Source of the DNA: JAEUKH01 sp964447205 | GTDB lineage: Bacteria > Myxococcota_A > Polyangia > Polyangiales > Ga0077539 | DNA: 64,000 nt | Direction: 5' to 3' | NCBI GenBank assembly: GCA_964447205.1 | Contig: CAYUSB010000029.1 | Coordinates: forward strand, 50,356-114,355 | In this document: positions 55,722 to 63,340 of the stretch, piece by piece | How positions within the stretch are numbered: the first letter of the stretch is position 1 | How the letters are laid out: each line of letters opens with the position of its first letter | Translations under genes and position numbers: made by a program | The notes under the pieces: model-generated | What the model was told of the DNA's origin: nothing | Database searches by the model: none | What the model saw: the letters and a program-made list of their open reading frames with translations, nothing else

Positions 55722-57557
55722 ATGCGCTCCCTCCTCGCGGTCTTTGTGGCCGCCCTCGGCCTCGGGTGCACCGACCCCGCCCCGCCCGCCGTGGACGCGG
55801 GGGTCGATGTTCCTCCCGCCGACTCTGGGCCTTCGTGCGCCGATCGATGCGCGGCCGTGGGGGCCCGCTGCATGGGCACCGACCTCGACGCCTGCACCCG
55901 CGCCTGCGCGGACGGGCGACCAGGGCCAGACGGGGGCCTCGTGCGCGACGGGGCCGCCTGCCTCGACGCGGCCGGAGCGTCCTGCGGGGCCGTGCGGGCG
56001 TGCCTGCGGCCGTTGCCTACGGTGCCCTTCGCCGCGGGGCCGTACGGGACGGGGGTGCGTGACCTCGCCGCCGACTTCACCCTCCCCACCCAACACGGCG
56101 ACTGGAACTTCCGCACCGAATGGACCGGCGCGGACAGCTACGTCTTCCTCGTGTACGCCCCGCGCAACGCCGCCTCGCGCACCGACTACTCCGCGGGCCT
56201 CTTCCACGGGGCCCTCGCCGACCTGCTCGAACGCTCACCCCGCAACGTGCACTACTTCTTCCTGTGGGGGGCCAACGCGGAGGGCTTCGCCGACGCCCGG
56301 ACCCGCTGGACCGAGGAGCTCGACGCCCTGTCGCCCGAAGACCGGGGGTGGTGGGTTCCGCGGGTTCATTTCGTGCCGACCCGGGCCCCGGAGATCGCCA
56401 ACTGGATCGGGGAGATGCTCACCCACCGGTCGCGTACGGCCCTTCCGTACAAGCGCTACGACGCGGTGCAGTTTGCCATCGACCGCACCCAGCGCATCCG
56501 CGAGGTGGGCATGCTCGGACGCCTGGCCCAGGGCGGGGTCCTGGCCGAGCTGCCCCTCCTGGCGGGAGAGCCCACGTACTTCAACTGGGAGCACGCCCGC
56601 GACCAGCGCCTCGCCCAGGAGACCTCCACCCGCATCGTCAACCTCATGGACCATCGTGTGGTCGAGCAGGACGCCGACCTCGACGTGACCCTGCCCGACG
56701 CGGCCACCATGGCCTCGTACGACACCCTGGAGGTCGACCTGCAGATGGACTGCCCCAACCACCGCGACGGCGAGTGCGGGGCCTGGGACTACCTCTCGCA
56801 CCTGTGGGTCTGCGACGAGGCCCCTCCCCCCGACGCGGACGCGGGAGCGGGCGACGCGGGGGCCCTTCCCCTGCGCTGCGACCGCGAGATCGCCCGGTGG
56901 ATCACCACCTACTGGCGCGAGGCCCGTTGGGTGACGGACATCTCGGCGATGCTCCCGCACCTCCAGGCGGGGGGCCGGCAGCGGCTGCGCTGGCACGCCT
57001 CGCGGCAGTTTGATCCGCGGCGGACGGACTACATCGTCACCCTCTCGCTGCGGCTGTCCAACCGGGGCCGCGGGATGCGCCCCGTGGCCGCCATCCCCCT
57101 GTGGCGCGGAGGCCCCTGGAACGCCCAGTACGACGCCGCCCGGGGGCCCATACGGGTGACGGCCCCGGCGGGGACCCGGCGGTCGGAGCTGTACACCCTG
57201 ATCACGGGCCACGGGGGCGTCCAGCCGACCAACTGCGCGGAGTTCTGCAACCACGAGCACCACTTCACGGTGGGGGGGATGGAGTTCCGGCAGAGTTTTC
57301 CCGAGGCCCGGGCCCCGAGCGCCTGCGCCGAGCGGGTCAACGAGGGCGTGGTGCCGAACCAGCACGGGACCTGGTACTTCGGGCGCGGGGGGTGGTGCCC
57401 CGGGCTCGACGTGGCCCCTCGGGTGGTCGACGTGACGGCCCAGCTTCCGCCCGGGACCGAGACCGAGCTGCGATACCGCACCACGTACAGCGGCAACCCC
57501 GTGACGGTGGGCCTCGGCAACATCTCCCTGAGCGCGTACCTCGTGCACTGGCGCTGA
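55722..57557 (+). CDS. PNGase F-like lipoprotein (peptide-N-glycosidase family)
   Basis: This 611-residue lipoprotein has lipobox LGLGC at about residue 16, then a Cys-rich stalk (CADRCAAVGARCMGTDLDAC). The rest resembles the two-domain PNGase F fold. It contains DCPNHRDGECGAWDYLSHLW around residue 343 (conserved Asp/Asp and Cys-Trp-Asp) and, in the second eight-stranded domain, NCAEFCNHEHHFTVGG (about 503) and NQHGTWYFGRGGWCPG. PNGase F cuts N-glycans from Asn. The enzyme would act at the cell surface on host, prey or self glycoproteins. Whether the catalytic Asp-Glu pair is complete cannot be confirmed without alignment. Confidence 0.85.
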   Translation: MRSLLAVFVAALGLGCTDPAPPAVDAGVDVPPADSGPSCADRCAAVGARCMGTDLDACTRACADGRPGPDGGLVRDGAACLDAAGASCGAVRACLRPLPTVPFAAGPYGTGVRDLAADFTLPTQHGDWNFRTEWTGADSYVFLVYAPRNAASRTDYSAGLFHGALADLLERSPRNVHYFFLWGANAEGFADARTRWTEELDALSPEDRGWWVPRVHFVPTRAPEIANWIGEMLTHRSRTALPYKRYDAVQFAIDRTQRIREVGMLGRLAQGGVLAELPLLAGEPTYFNWEHARDQRLAQETSTRIVNLMDHRVVEQDADLDVTLPDAATMASYDTLEVDLQMDCPNHRDGECGAWDYLSHLWVCDEAPPPDADAGAGDAGALPLRCDREIARWITTYWREARWVTDISAMLPHLQAGGRQRLRWHASRQFDPRRTDYIVTLSLRLSNRGRGMRPVAAIPLWRGGPWNAQYDAARGPIRVTAPAGTRRSELYTLITGHGGVQPTNCAEFCNHEHHFTVGGMEFRQSFPEARAPSACAERVNEGVVPNQHGTWYFGRGGWCPGLDVAPRVVDVTAQLPPGTETELRYRTTYSGNPVTVGLGNISLSAYLVHWR

Positions 57558-57561
57558 GAGG

Positions 57562-57834
57562 TCACGGGATCACGTCGTCGCGGCGCTGGCCCCACGCCGC
57601 GTACAGACGCAGGGCCTCGGCCATCTCCGCGCGTTCGTCCGGGTCGAAGACCGCGTCGAGGGCCGCCCCGAACGTGGACTCGAAGTCCTCGTGGGCGCAC
57701 ATCCCGCCGCCCCGGGCCCCGTCGATGAAGCGCACCGTGACCACCACGCAGCGGGTGTCCATCACCACGCGGTAGCTGTCGCCGTCGCGGCTGTCGCGGT
57801 CCCAGGCCGTGGGTTCGTCGGGGTCGAGGATCAT
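57562..57834 (-). CDS. Small hypothetical acidic protein
   Basis: This 90-residue protein has ATG 57834 as the only sensible start. It is Asp/Arg-rich with a strand-like centre (YRVVMDTRCVVVTVRFIDGA) and a helical end (DERAEMAEALRLYAAWGQRR). It has two Cys, and no signal or family is recognised. It ends 5 bases after the PNGase-like stop on the opposite strand and is divergent from the membrane gene at 57859. Confidence 0.65.
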   Translation of the reverse strand: MILDPDEPTAWDRDSRDGDSYRVVMDTRCVVVTVRFIDGARGGGMCAHEDFESTFGAALDAVFDPDERAEMAEALRLYAAWGQRRDDVIP

Positions 57835-57858
57835 GGCCCTGGTGGTACCATCCCCGCC

Positions 57859-58557
57859 GTGCTCGACGCCCTCCGCAGACGCATCCCCCGCGCCGTCGCG
57901 GCCCTCGTGCTGATCTTCGTCGCTCAGGTCACCGCCGCCGCCGCCCTCTACCCCGGCGGAACCTGGCTCCACCGCCAGCGCATCGGCCACGACCTGTGGG
58001 GCAACTTCGTCTGCGACCTGACCCAGCCCGTAGCCCTCAACGGCCGCCCCAACGCCCTCGGGGCCCGCTTCGGGGCCGCGGCCCTGCTCACCTTCACCGT
58101 GGCCCTGACCCTCGTGTGGCAACACTTCGCGGCCCTCCTCCAAGGCCCCGCCGCCCGGCGCGGGCGCTTCATCGCCGCCGCCGGAACCCTCGGCTGCGCC
58201 GCCCTGGTGGCCGTCCCGTGCACGCCCTCGTTGCGCTTCGGTCGGGTGCACGCCGCCGTCGTGCTCACGGCCGTAGCGGCCTCCCTCGCGGCCCTCGGAG
58301 CGGCCACGGTGGCCCTCCTGCGCCATCTCCCGCCCGACACCTCCACGGCGCCCCGCAGGACCCTCGCGCGGGCCTTGTCGGTGGCCCTCGTGCTCGCCGT
58401 CCTGATCGACGCGGGGCTCTATGCGTACTCCCTCGCGCCGGGGGGGCGCATCGTGCCGCTGCTCCCGGCCCTGCAGCGGGTGGCCACGGCCCTCAGCCTC
58501 GGGTGGATGCTCGCCGTCGTATCCCTGCGCCCCGTCAGCCCTCGGGCAGCGGGATAA
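57859..58557 (+). CDS. Integral membrane protein, DUF998-like
   Basis: This 232-residue protein has a GTG start at 57859 and six predicted transmembrane helices (first: VAALVLIFVAQVTAAAALY; last: VATALSLGWMLAVVSL). The segment after helix 1 (GHDLWGNFVCDLTQPVALNG) resembles the short loop GNFISDL of DUF998/Frag1-type proteins. The function is unknown. Its 3' end overlaps the convergent pirin gene by 23 bases. Confidence 0.75.
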   Translation: MLDALRRRIPRAVAALVLIFVAQVTAAAALYPGGTWLHRQRIGHDLWGNFVCDLTQPVALNGRPNALGARFGAAALLTFTVALTLVWQHFAALLQGPAARRGRFIAAAGTLGCAALVAVPCTPSLRFGRVHAAVVLTAVAASLAALGAATVALLRHLPPDTSTAPRRTLARALSVALVLAVLIDAGLYAYSLAPGGRIVPLLPALQRVATALSLGWMLAVVSLRPVSPRAAG

Positions 58558-59398
58558 ACTCCGTCTCGCCCGGAACCCGCTCGAAACGCCCCGCCTGCCA
58601 GTCCTCTTTGGCCCGGGCGATGCGGGCGGGGTCGGAGTGGACGAAGTTCCACCAGAGGGTGCGGGGGGCGTCGAGGGGAGCCCCGCCGAGGAGCATGAAG
58701 GTGGCCCCTGTGGGCGACCGCAGGAGGGGCGTCCCGTACGGCTCAAACACCACCAGGGCCCCCGCCGGAACCACGTCGGCATCGACCTCCACGCTCCCGT
58801 CGACGCAGTACAAGGCCCGCTCTTCGTGTTCGGGGGGCAGGGCGATGCTACCTCCAGGGCTGAGGGTGACGGCGGCGTAGAGGGTGTCGCTGAAGACCGC
58901 CACGGGCGAGGCCACCCCCGACCAGGTCCCCGCCACCACGGTGATCACGGCCCCGTCGTTCTCGCGCAGGAGGGGCAGGGTGCTCTTGGGATGGTGCGCA
59001 AAGGCCGGGGCCACCTCCTCGAACTCCCGGGGCAGGGCGAGCCATGTTTGCAGCCCATGGATGCGCGAGGCCTGATTGCGGAGCCGTTCGGGGGTGCGTT
59101 CGGAGTGTACGATGCCGCGCCCGGCGGTCATCCAGTTGACGTCCCCGGGGATGATCTCCTGCACGGACCCGACGCTGTCTCGGTGCATCACGGCCCCTTC
59201 CCAGAGGTAGGTCAGGGTGGCCAGGCCGATGTGGGGATGGGGCCGGACGTCCATGCCTTCTCCCGGGGCGATGTCGGCCGGGCCGATGTGATCGAAGAAG
59301 ACGAAGGGCCCGACGCTGCGCCGCGTGGCATGCGGCAGCAGGCGTTTGACCGAGAACCCACCCAGATCACGAACGCGCGGCAGCAGGTATTGGGGCAT
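58535..59398 (-). CDS. Pirin family protein
   Basis: This 287-residue bicupin has AAGGAGG before ATG 59398. The N-terminal cupin has the metal-binding signature VRPHPHIGLATLTYLWEG and NWMTAGRGIVHSERTP (His, His, His, Glu ligands). The C-terminal cupin contains FEPYGTPLLRSPTGATFMLLGG. Pirins include quercetinase-like oxidoreductases and transcription cofactors, and sequence alone does not separate them. It is monocistronic. Confidence 0.95.
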   Translation of the reverse strand: MPQYLLPRVRDLGGFSVKRLLPHATRRSVGPFVFFDHIGPADIAPGEGMDVRPHPHIGLATLTYLWEGAVMHRDSVGSVQEIIPGDVNWMTAGRGIVHSERTPERLRNQASRIHGLQTWLALPREFEEVAPAFAHHPKSTLPLLRENDGAVITVVAGTWSGVASPVAVFSDTLYAAVTLSPGGSIALPPEHEERALYCVDGSVEVDADVVPAGALVVFEPYGTPLLRSPTGATFMLLGGAPLDAPRTLWWNFVHSDPARIARAKEDWQAGRFERVPGETEFIPLPEG

Positions 59399-59702
59399 GA
59401 CAGAGCGCCTCCTTCGGGCCCAAGGGTACCACCCGCGCGGGCGGCCGGGGTGCGCGGAGACATGGAGGGGGAGGCAGGACAGGGCCGTCGCGAACGGCGC
59501 GGCCCTGGAGGGTACCCAACGGTGACGGGATGATCGCCGCGTGGCCTTGGGGGCTCCCCTCTCCCCGTGCGGTTCGTATGTCGCCCACCAGGCCCTCTCC
59601 CGGGGAGAGGGCACGCTCGTATCGTGAGCGACGCGCGGGGAGAGGGGAAGTCCCCCACATACATCCTCACGACACACGTCCGCCGCCGCCCGTCGCGCCC
59701 TC
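59399..59702. other. 304-base gene-free region upstream of pirin
   Basis: It holds the pirin promoter and ribosome site near 59399-59420, then a long palindrome (59549-59656, listed separately). No coding potential is convincing. Confidence 0.5.
59549..59656. repeat. 108-bp palindromic repeat, REP-like
   Basis: The centre is CCCTCTCCCGGGGAGAGGG. The outer arms CCCCTCTCCCCG and CGGGGAGAGGGG also pair, so the whole could fold as one interrupted hairpin. The CCCTCTCCCG/GGGAGAGGG core is the same as that in the nested hairpins of the 41.6-42.2 kb element, so the two belong to one dispersed repeat family. Confidence 0.75.
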
Positions 59703-60458
59703 TCAGGTCACAAACCCCGCGGGGTGGGCCCGCAGGCGCGCGGCGTTGCACCAGTCGACGAGCACGAGGTCGTGCGCCAGGGCGAGCGCATGCAGCCGCC
59801 CGAGCACGTCGTCCCGCAGGCCGAAGATGCCCAACACGCGCACCACCCCCGCCTCGGCCACCCCGTACACCAACGCCTCCGCCGTCGGAACCGCGAACCC
59901 TCCGGCCACCCGCCCCACCTCGCCCCGCACCCCAAGCGGCCGCGCCGAAGACTCAAGCGCCGCCTCCACCTCGGCCAGCGTGAGCCTCACCCCGGCCAGA
60001 GGGGTCGGCACCCTGCGCCGCACATGGAGGGCCGAGTATCCCGCCCCCACCCGCTTCGTCTCCACCACCGCCCGAACCTCCGCCAGCTCGGCCTCGATCG
60101 TGGGGCCCTGGTTCGCGGCGACGAACTCGCACTGCCGCCACGCGTCGGCGACCAGTTGCAACGACGCGGCCTCGCCCGCCTCCCCCGCGGGGAGGGCGTC
60201 CTCCAGGGTGGGCAGGGAGAAGAGAATGTCCGCGGGGTTGACCATCTCCAACCGCCGCAGCAGGAGCCGGGCCCGCCCCGCTTCGGCGATGGCCTCCCGG
60301 GTCTCGGGGTCGGCCCGCACGACGTGATACTGCCCGTCGCCGACGGTGAGGGTGGTGTCCATGCCCACGAACGATCGCGGGAGACTGTCGACGGGAACCT
60401 CCGACTCGGCGAGGAGGTCGCCCGTGGCCTGGTCGATGAGCTCAAGCACGATGGTCAT
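59703..60458 (-). CDS. Hypothetical cytosolic protein
   Basis: This 251-residue protein starts at ATG 60458 (MTIVLELIDQATGDLLAESE). It is not recognised. It is acidic, with no signal or membrane segment. The N-terminus looks like paired strands. A helical middle (LQLVADAWRQCEFVAANQG) and a C-terminal segment (VRVLGIFGLRDDVLGRLHAL, HDLVLVDWCNAARL) follow. It lies 69 bases upstream of the hipA stop on the opposite side of a gap, with no coupling. Confidence 0.75.
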   Translation of the reverse strand: MTIVLELIDQATGDLLAESEVPVDSLPRSFVGMDTTLTVGDGQYHVVRADPETREAIAEAGRARLLLRRLEMVNPADILFSLPTLEDALPAGEAGEAASLQLVADAWRQCEFVAANQGPTIEAELAEVRAVVETKRVGAGYSALHVRRRVPTPLAGVRLTLAEVEAALESSARPLGVRGEVGRVAGGFAVPTAEALVYGVAEAGVVRVLGIFGLRDDVLGRLHALALAHDLVLVDWCNAARLRAHPAGFVT

Positions 60459-60527
60459 GCCGCGGACGGTATCACGCAGGGACGGGGGCGGGCGCGGGCA
60501 CCGGGGCAAGGATCGAGGCCGCCTCCT

Positions 60528-61802
60528 TCACAGCGCGTCGGCCACCCGAAACGCGTCGGCCATCCGCTCTTGCTCGGCGCGTGAGATCCCAGCCGCCGTC
60601 GCCACGGATCGCCAGTCCCGCACGGCGAGGGTCACCTCGCGGATGATCTCGTCCGCCCTCGCGGCCTTCACCCGGAAGTGCTTCGCAACGTCACGCGCCA
60701 AGGCCAGGTCCTGGGCGTTGTCGTCCTCCGAGAGGTTGAGGCTGAGCCCGTCCGCCGTCGCGACGGGGTTCATGTCGTACGCCGGCGAGAGCGACCAGCC
60801 GGAAGACCCCAGCACGAAGCCGTGATTGCGCAGATGGTCGTCGACGTTCGACACGCAGACGAAGAACACCATGCGCCGCCACAACTCCTCGAGGTCGTGT
60901 CCGGCGGTGGCGCCCTTCTGGATCAAGAATCCCGCGAGGTCGAGATAGCTCGCGCCGTCTTCCCCGTCCCGGCGTTCGAGCATGGTCATCGCCGAGGCAA
61001 AGTGGACACGTCTGCCGTCCTCGGTGCGATCAAACCGACGCGTCAGGAAGGTGTGGTGTCGACTCCCGAAGCGCTGGCAGCGTGCTTCGGCGGTCGTCAG
61101 CCCCGCGTGTCGGGCGAGCGTGTGCACGACGCCCTCCCAGGCCCCGATGTCGTGCGGGTCTTGCTCGCTTGGAAACTTCGCGATCCACAGGTGTCCCTGC
61201 CCGTCGATCACGCTCGCCTTGGGACGTGCACCGCCGAGGGAACGCCCCGGCGCGATCAGCATACGCAGCCACTTGCCGTAGCGACGATCGCTCTCGACCC
61301 CGTCGCGCTCCAGGTGCAGGCTCGCCTGTTCGAGCTCGCGGAGGGATGTCCATGGAGGGGACGCCAGCGCGGCGTTGTCGTCGAGGAACGGACCCTCCCC
61401 GACGCGAAAGCGCAGCCCCCCCATCCGATGGCCGTCGTAGACCCCGAGCAGGTAGTCGAGTTCGGTCAGTCGACGCGCCTTGCGCCCCTCCTCTCGCGCG
61501 ACCTGCGCCTCACGACGCAGAAGCAACACGCGGCCCCAGCGATCGGGCGAAGAGTCGAGAAACAGGCCGAAGTTGTCCTTCCCGTCGGCCACGTACTGTG
61601 GGCCGTGATAGTGCCGCAGGGCGGGATCGAGTTCGTGCACGTGCCCCGCCGCCAGCCAGGCGCGGTCGTACTCGAACGAGAAGACCTCCTTCCCGCGCGT
61701 TGGCGTCGCGTGCAGCAAGCCCATCCGCGCCGCGCCCTGGAGGCCGACCCAGTCGGCACACACGGCGACGGAGCGCCGCTCAAGCGCCACGGCCCTGCTC
61801 AC
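60528..61802 (-). CDS. hipA: HipA family serine/threonine kinase toxin
   Basis: This 424-residue HipA starts at GTG 61802, overlapping the antitoxin gene by 23 bases. The N-terminal HipA coupling domain (VFSFEYDRAWLAAG, DSSPDRWGRVLLLRRE) is followed by the kinase core. ATP-binding Lys is in LWIAKFPSEQD (about 209). WEGVVHTLARHAGL and FLTRRFDR follow. Catalytic Asp/Asn are in SNVDDHLRNHGF (about 320), and the metal motif is LSPAYDMNPV. In E. coli HipA phosphorylates glutamyl-tRNA synthetase and causes persistence. All key residues appear intact. Start alternatives upstream fall in the antitoxin frame. Confidence 0.92.
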   Translation of the reverse strand: MSRAVALERRSVAVCADWVGLQGAARMGLLHATPTRGKEVFSFEYDRAWLAAGHVHELDPALRHYHGPQYVADGKDNFGLFLDSSPDRWGRVLLLRREAQVAREEGRKARRLTELDYLLGVYDGHRMGGLRFRVGEGPFLDDNAALASPPWTSLRELEQASLHLERDGVESDRRYGKWLRMLIAPGRSLGGARPKASVIDGQGHLWIAKFPSEQDPHDIGAWEGVVHTLARHAGLTTAEARCQRFGSRHHTFLTRRFDRTEDGRRVHFASAMTMLERRDGEDGASYLDLAGFLIQKGATAGHDLEELWRRMVFFVCVSNVDDHLRNHGFVLGSSGWSLSPAYDMNPVATADGLSLNLSEDDNAQDLALARDVAKHFRVKAARADEIIREVTLAVRDWRSVATAAGISRAEQERMADAFRVADAL

Positions 61803-62115
61803 GGCGAGCGCGGGGCGCCCGGGACTTTGTCTCCAGCTCAGCGTCCTGCAGCTTGCGACCGAGCTCGTCGTCGCGGCCGACGAGGCCGAGGTCTTTCTCG
61901 AGGCCGAGCGAGTGCAGCACGTTGGCGACCGCGCCGAGCGTGACCCCCGGATCGCCACGCTCGATGGAGCGCAGCGTCGGTCGGGACATGCCAGCGCGCT
62001 CGGCGACGAGGGCCGCCGACAGCTTCCGCCGCAAGCGCGCCAGCCGGATGTTGGCGCCCAACGTCTGGAGCAGGCGTTCGACCGAGGGCAGCGGGGGGGT
62101 CGTCGTGCGGGGCAT
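61780..62115 (-). CDS. hipB: HipB-like Xre-family antitoxin
   Basis: From ATG 62115 the protein has 111 residues. The HTH domain spans about residues 12-70: LGANIRLARLRRKLSAALVA, ERAGMSRPTLRSIERGD (recognition helix) and VTLGAVANVLHSLGLE. The tail is Arg-rich. ATGs at 62130 and 62136 are in frame but lie inside or at the edge of the candidate operator, so 62115 is preferred. HipB represses its operon and neutralises HipA. Confidence 0.9.
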   Translation of the reverse strand: MPRTTTPPLPSVERLLQTLGANIRLARLRRKLSAALVAERAGMSRPTLRSIERGDPGVTLGAVANVLHSLGLEKDLGLVGRDDELGRKLQDAELETKSRAPRARREQGRGA

Positions 62116-62117
62116 AA

Positions 62118-62154
62118 TGGCAACTATCATTGCCACGTGGTGGTTGTTTGTAAA
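62118..62154 (-). promoter_or_regulatory. hipBA operator and promoter candidate
   Basis: A perfect 6-6-6 inverted repeat, TGGCAA-TGATAG-TTGCCA on the minus strand (62118-62135), sits directly before the hipB start. A TTTACA (-35-like, 62149-62154) and an AATGAT (-10-like) 17 bases later overlap it. HipB binding here would block the promoter. A CCACGTGG palindrome (62133-62140) overlaps the edge. Confidence 0.55.
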
Positions 62155-62299
62155 GTAATATCTGCCATTGGGTTGCTGCCTCCGGCTCCGCGCGAGGCTG
62201 CGATCGAGGCGCTCCTCGACGGAGACGTGGTCGTACGCTGCGTCGGCGAGGAGGCGTGCGGCACCGAGGGCGCCAGCAGGGCGCGGGTCCCAGCAGGGG

Positions 62300-62357
62300 G
62301 ACTTGGAGGCAGACTTGGAGGCAGGCTTGGAGGCAGGCTTGGAGGCACCTCCAAGTC
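62300..62357. repeat. Four 12-bp direct repeats ending in a hairpin
   Basis: GACTTGGAGGCA occurs twice and GGCTTGGAGGCA twice, followed at once by CCTCCAAGTC. The last unit forms a perfect CTTGGAGG-CA-CCTCCAAG palindrome (62338-62355). The first unit also pairs fully with the 10-base tail. It lies between the end of the 62373 gene and the hipBA promoter. It could terminate transcription or bind a protein. Confidence 0.8.
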
Positions 62358-62372
62358 TCGGCGGGCGACGTG

Positions 62373-62816
62373 TCAGGCAGGGACGGGCTCGGACGCGGGC
62401 ACCGGGGCAACCTCCGGCTTCGGGGGGGCCTCCTCAGTCGGCGCACGCGACACGGTCATCCCGAAGATCCACCCCAGGTCACCCACGTCGGGCAGCGGAA
62501 CCGGCGACCCCGCCCCCACCACACCCCGCCACGCGGTAAGCACGCTGGCCATGAGGGCGAGGACCCGCCCGTCCTGAAGGTCGAGCCCCCGCTGGTCGAC
62601 CCGGCGCGGAGAGCGGGCCACGGGCTCGGTCAGTCGGGCGTACGCATCGGCCTGGGTGCGGAGCGCGTCCACCAGGGCAGTGGGCACGCGACGCCGCGCC
62701 AGCCGCCGGGCTACGTCGCCGCCACCCGCGAAGGCCGACTCAAGCAGGGTGGCCACCGCGCGGGCCCCGAGCACGAGGGAGGCTTCTGTCTCGGCGTTGC
62801 CCCGCGCCGTAACCAC
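62373..62816 (-). CDS. Hypothetical protein downstream of the frameshifted gene
   Basis: This 147-residue protein starts at GTG 62816, 12 bases after the upstream stop, without a clear ribosome site. It is Ala/Val/Arg-rich and helical (VATLLESAFAGGGDVARRLA; VPTALVDALRTQADAYARLT) with a Pro-rich end. The family is not recognised. It may be the distal part of one longer ancestral gene that includes 62829-63340, since both are helical and in the same orientation. Confidence 0.6.
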   Translation of the reverse strand: MVTARGNAETEASLVLGARAVATLLESAFAGGGDVARRLARRRVPTALVDALRTQADAYARLTEPVARSPRRVDQRGLDLQDGRVLALMASVLTAWRGVVGAGSPVPLPDVGDLGWIFGMTVSRAPTEEAPPKPEVAPVPASEPVPA

Positions 62817-62828
62817 CTCGGGCCGACG

Positions 62829-63340
62829 CTACGACGGCAGAACCCCGAGCAGTTGGGTGACGGCCCGGTCGCGCAGCTCGATCAGGGTGCGCCGGGTGGA
62901 ACCCGCCCCGACCTCGTGGGCCGCGCCTTGACCGGCCTGTTCGGACCGCTCCTGCTGGAGGGAAGCGAGCATCTCGGCGAGGCGTTGCCCCTCCGCAGCG
63001 AGCACCGCGAACACAGCGGGGTCGAGATGGAGGCAGGCGAGGGCCGCGTCGTTCATCTGCTGGAGGCCGTGCAGGGCGCTGTACAGAAAACTCGGAACCG
63101 CCTTCAGCAGCGTGTCCGAACCCACCCGACGACCGCGTTCGGCGAAGGCCTCTTCGTCCAGCTCCGCGAGCACGTCCGAGGCCTCGCGCCCTCGAGGGGG
63201 AGCAGAGAGGCCAGGAGGCTCAGGGTCGCGTCTTTGGGCGAAGGGAGCGGGAGGGCGCGAACTTGCGCGAGGGTTGCCTCCGCGGCTGCGAAGGGGTCGT
63301 CGAGGGGCGCGTCTTGCTTCGGATCTGGGTTTGCTGCCAT
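62829..63340 (-). pseudogene. Frameshifted hypothetical gene
   Basis: ATG 63340 opens a plausible protein (MAANPDPKQDAPLDDPF, TLSLLASLLPLEGAR) that degenerates after about 63185. The continuation EASDVLAELDEEAFAERG and SFLYSALHGLQQMNDAAL is found in a different frame down to the stop at 62829. A single-base indel near 63180-63195, where a CCCCCTCGAGG run occurs, would join the two. It is either a true mutation, a sequencing error or, less likely, a programmed shift. Helical, unknown function. Confidence 0.65.
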
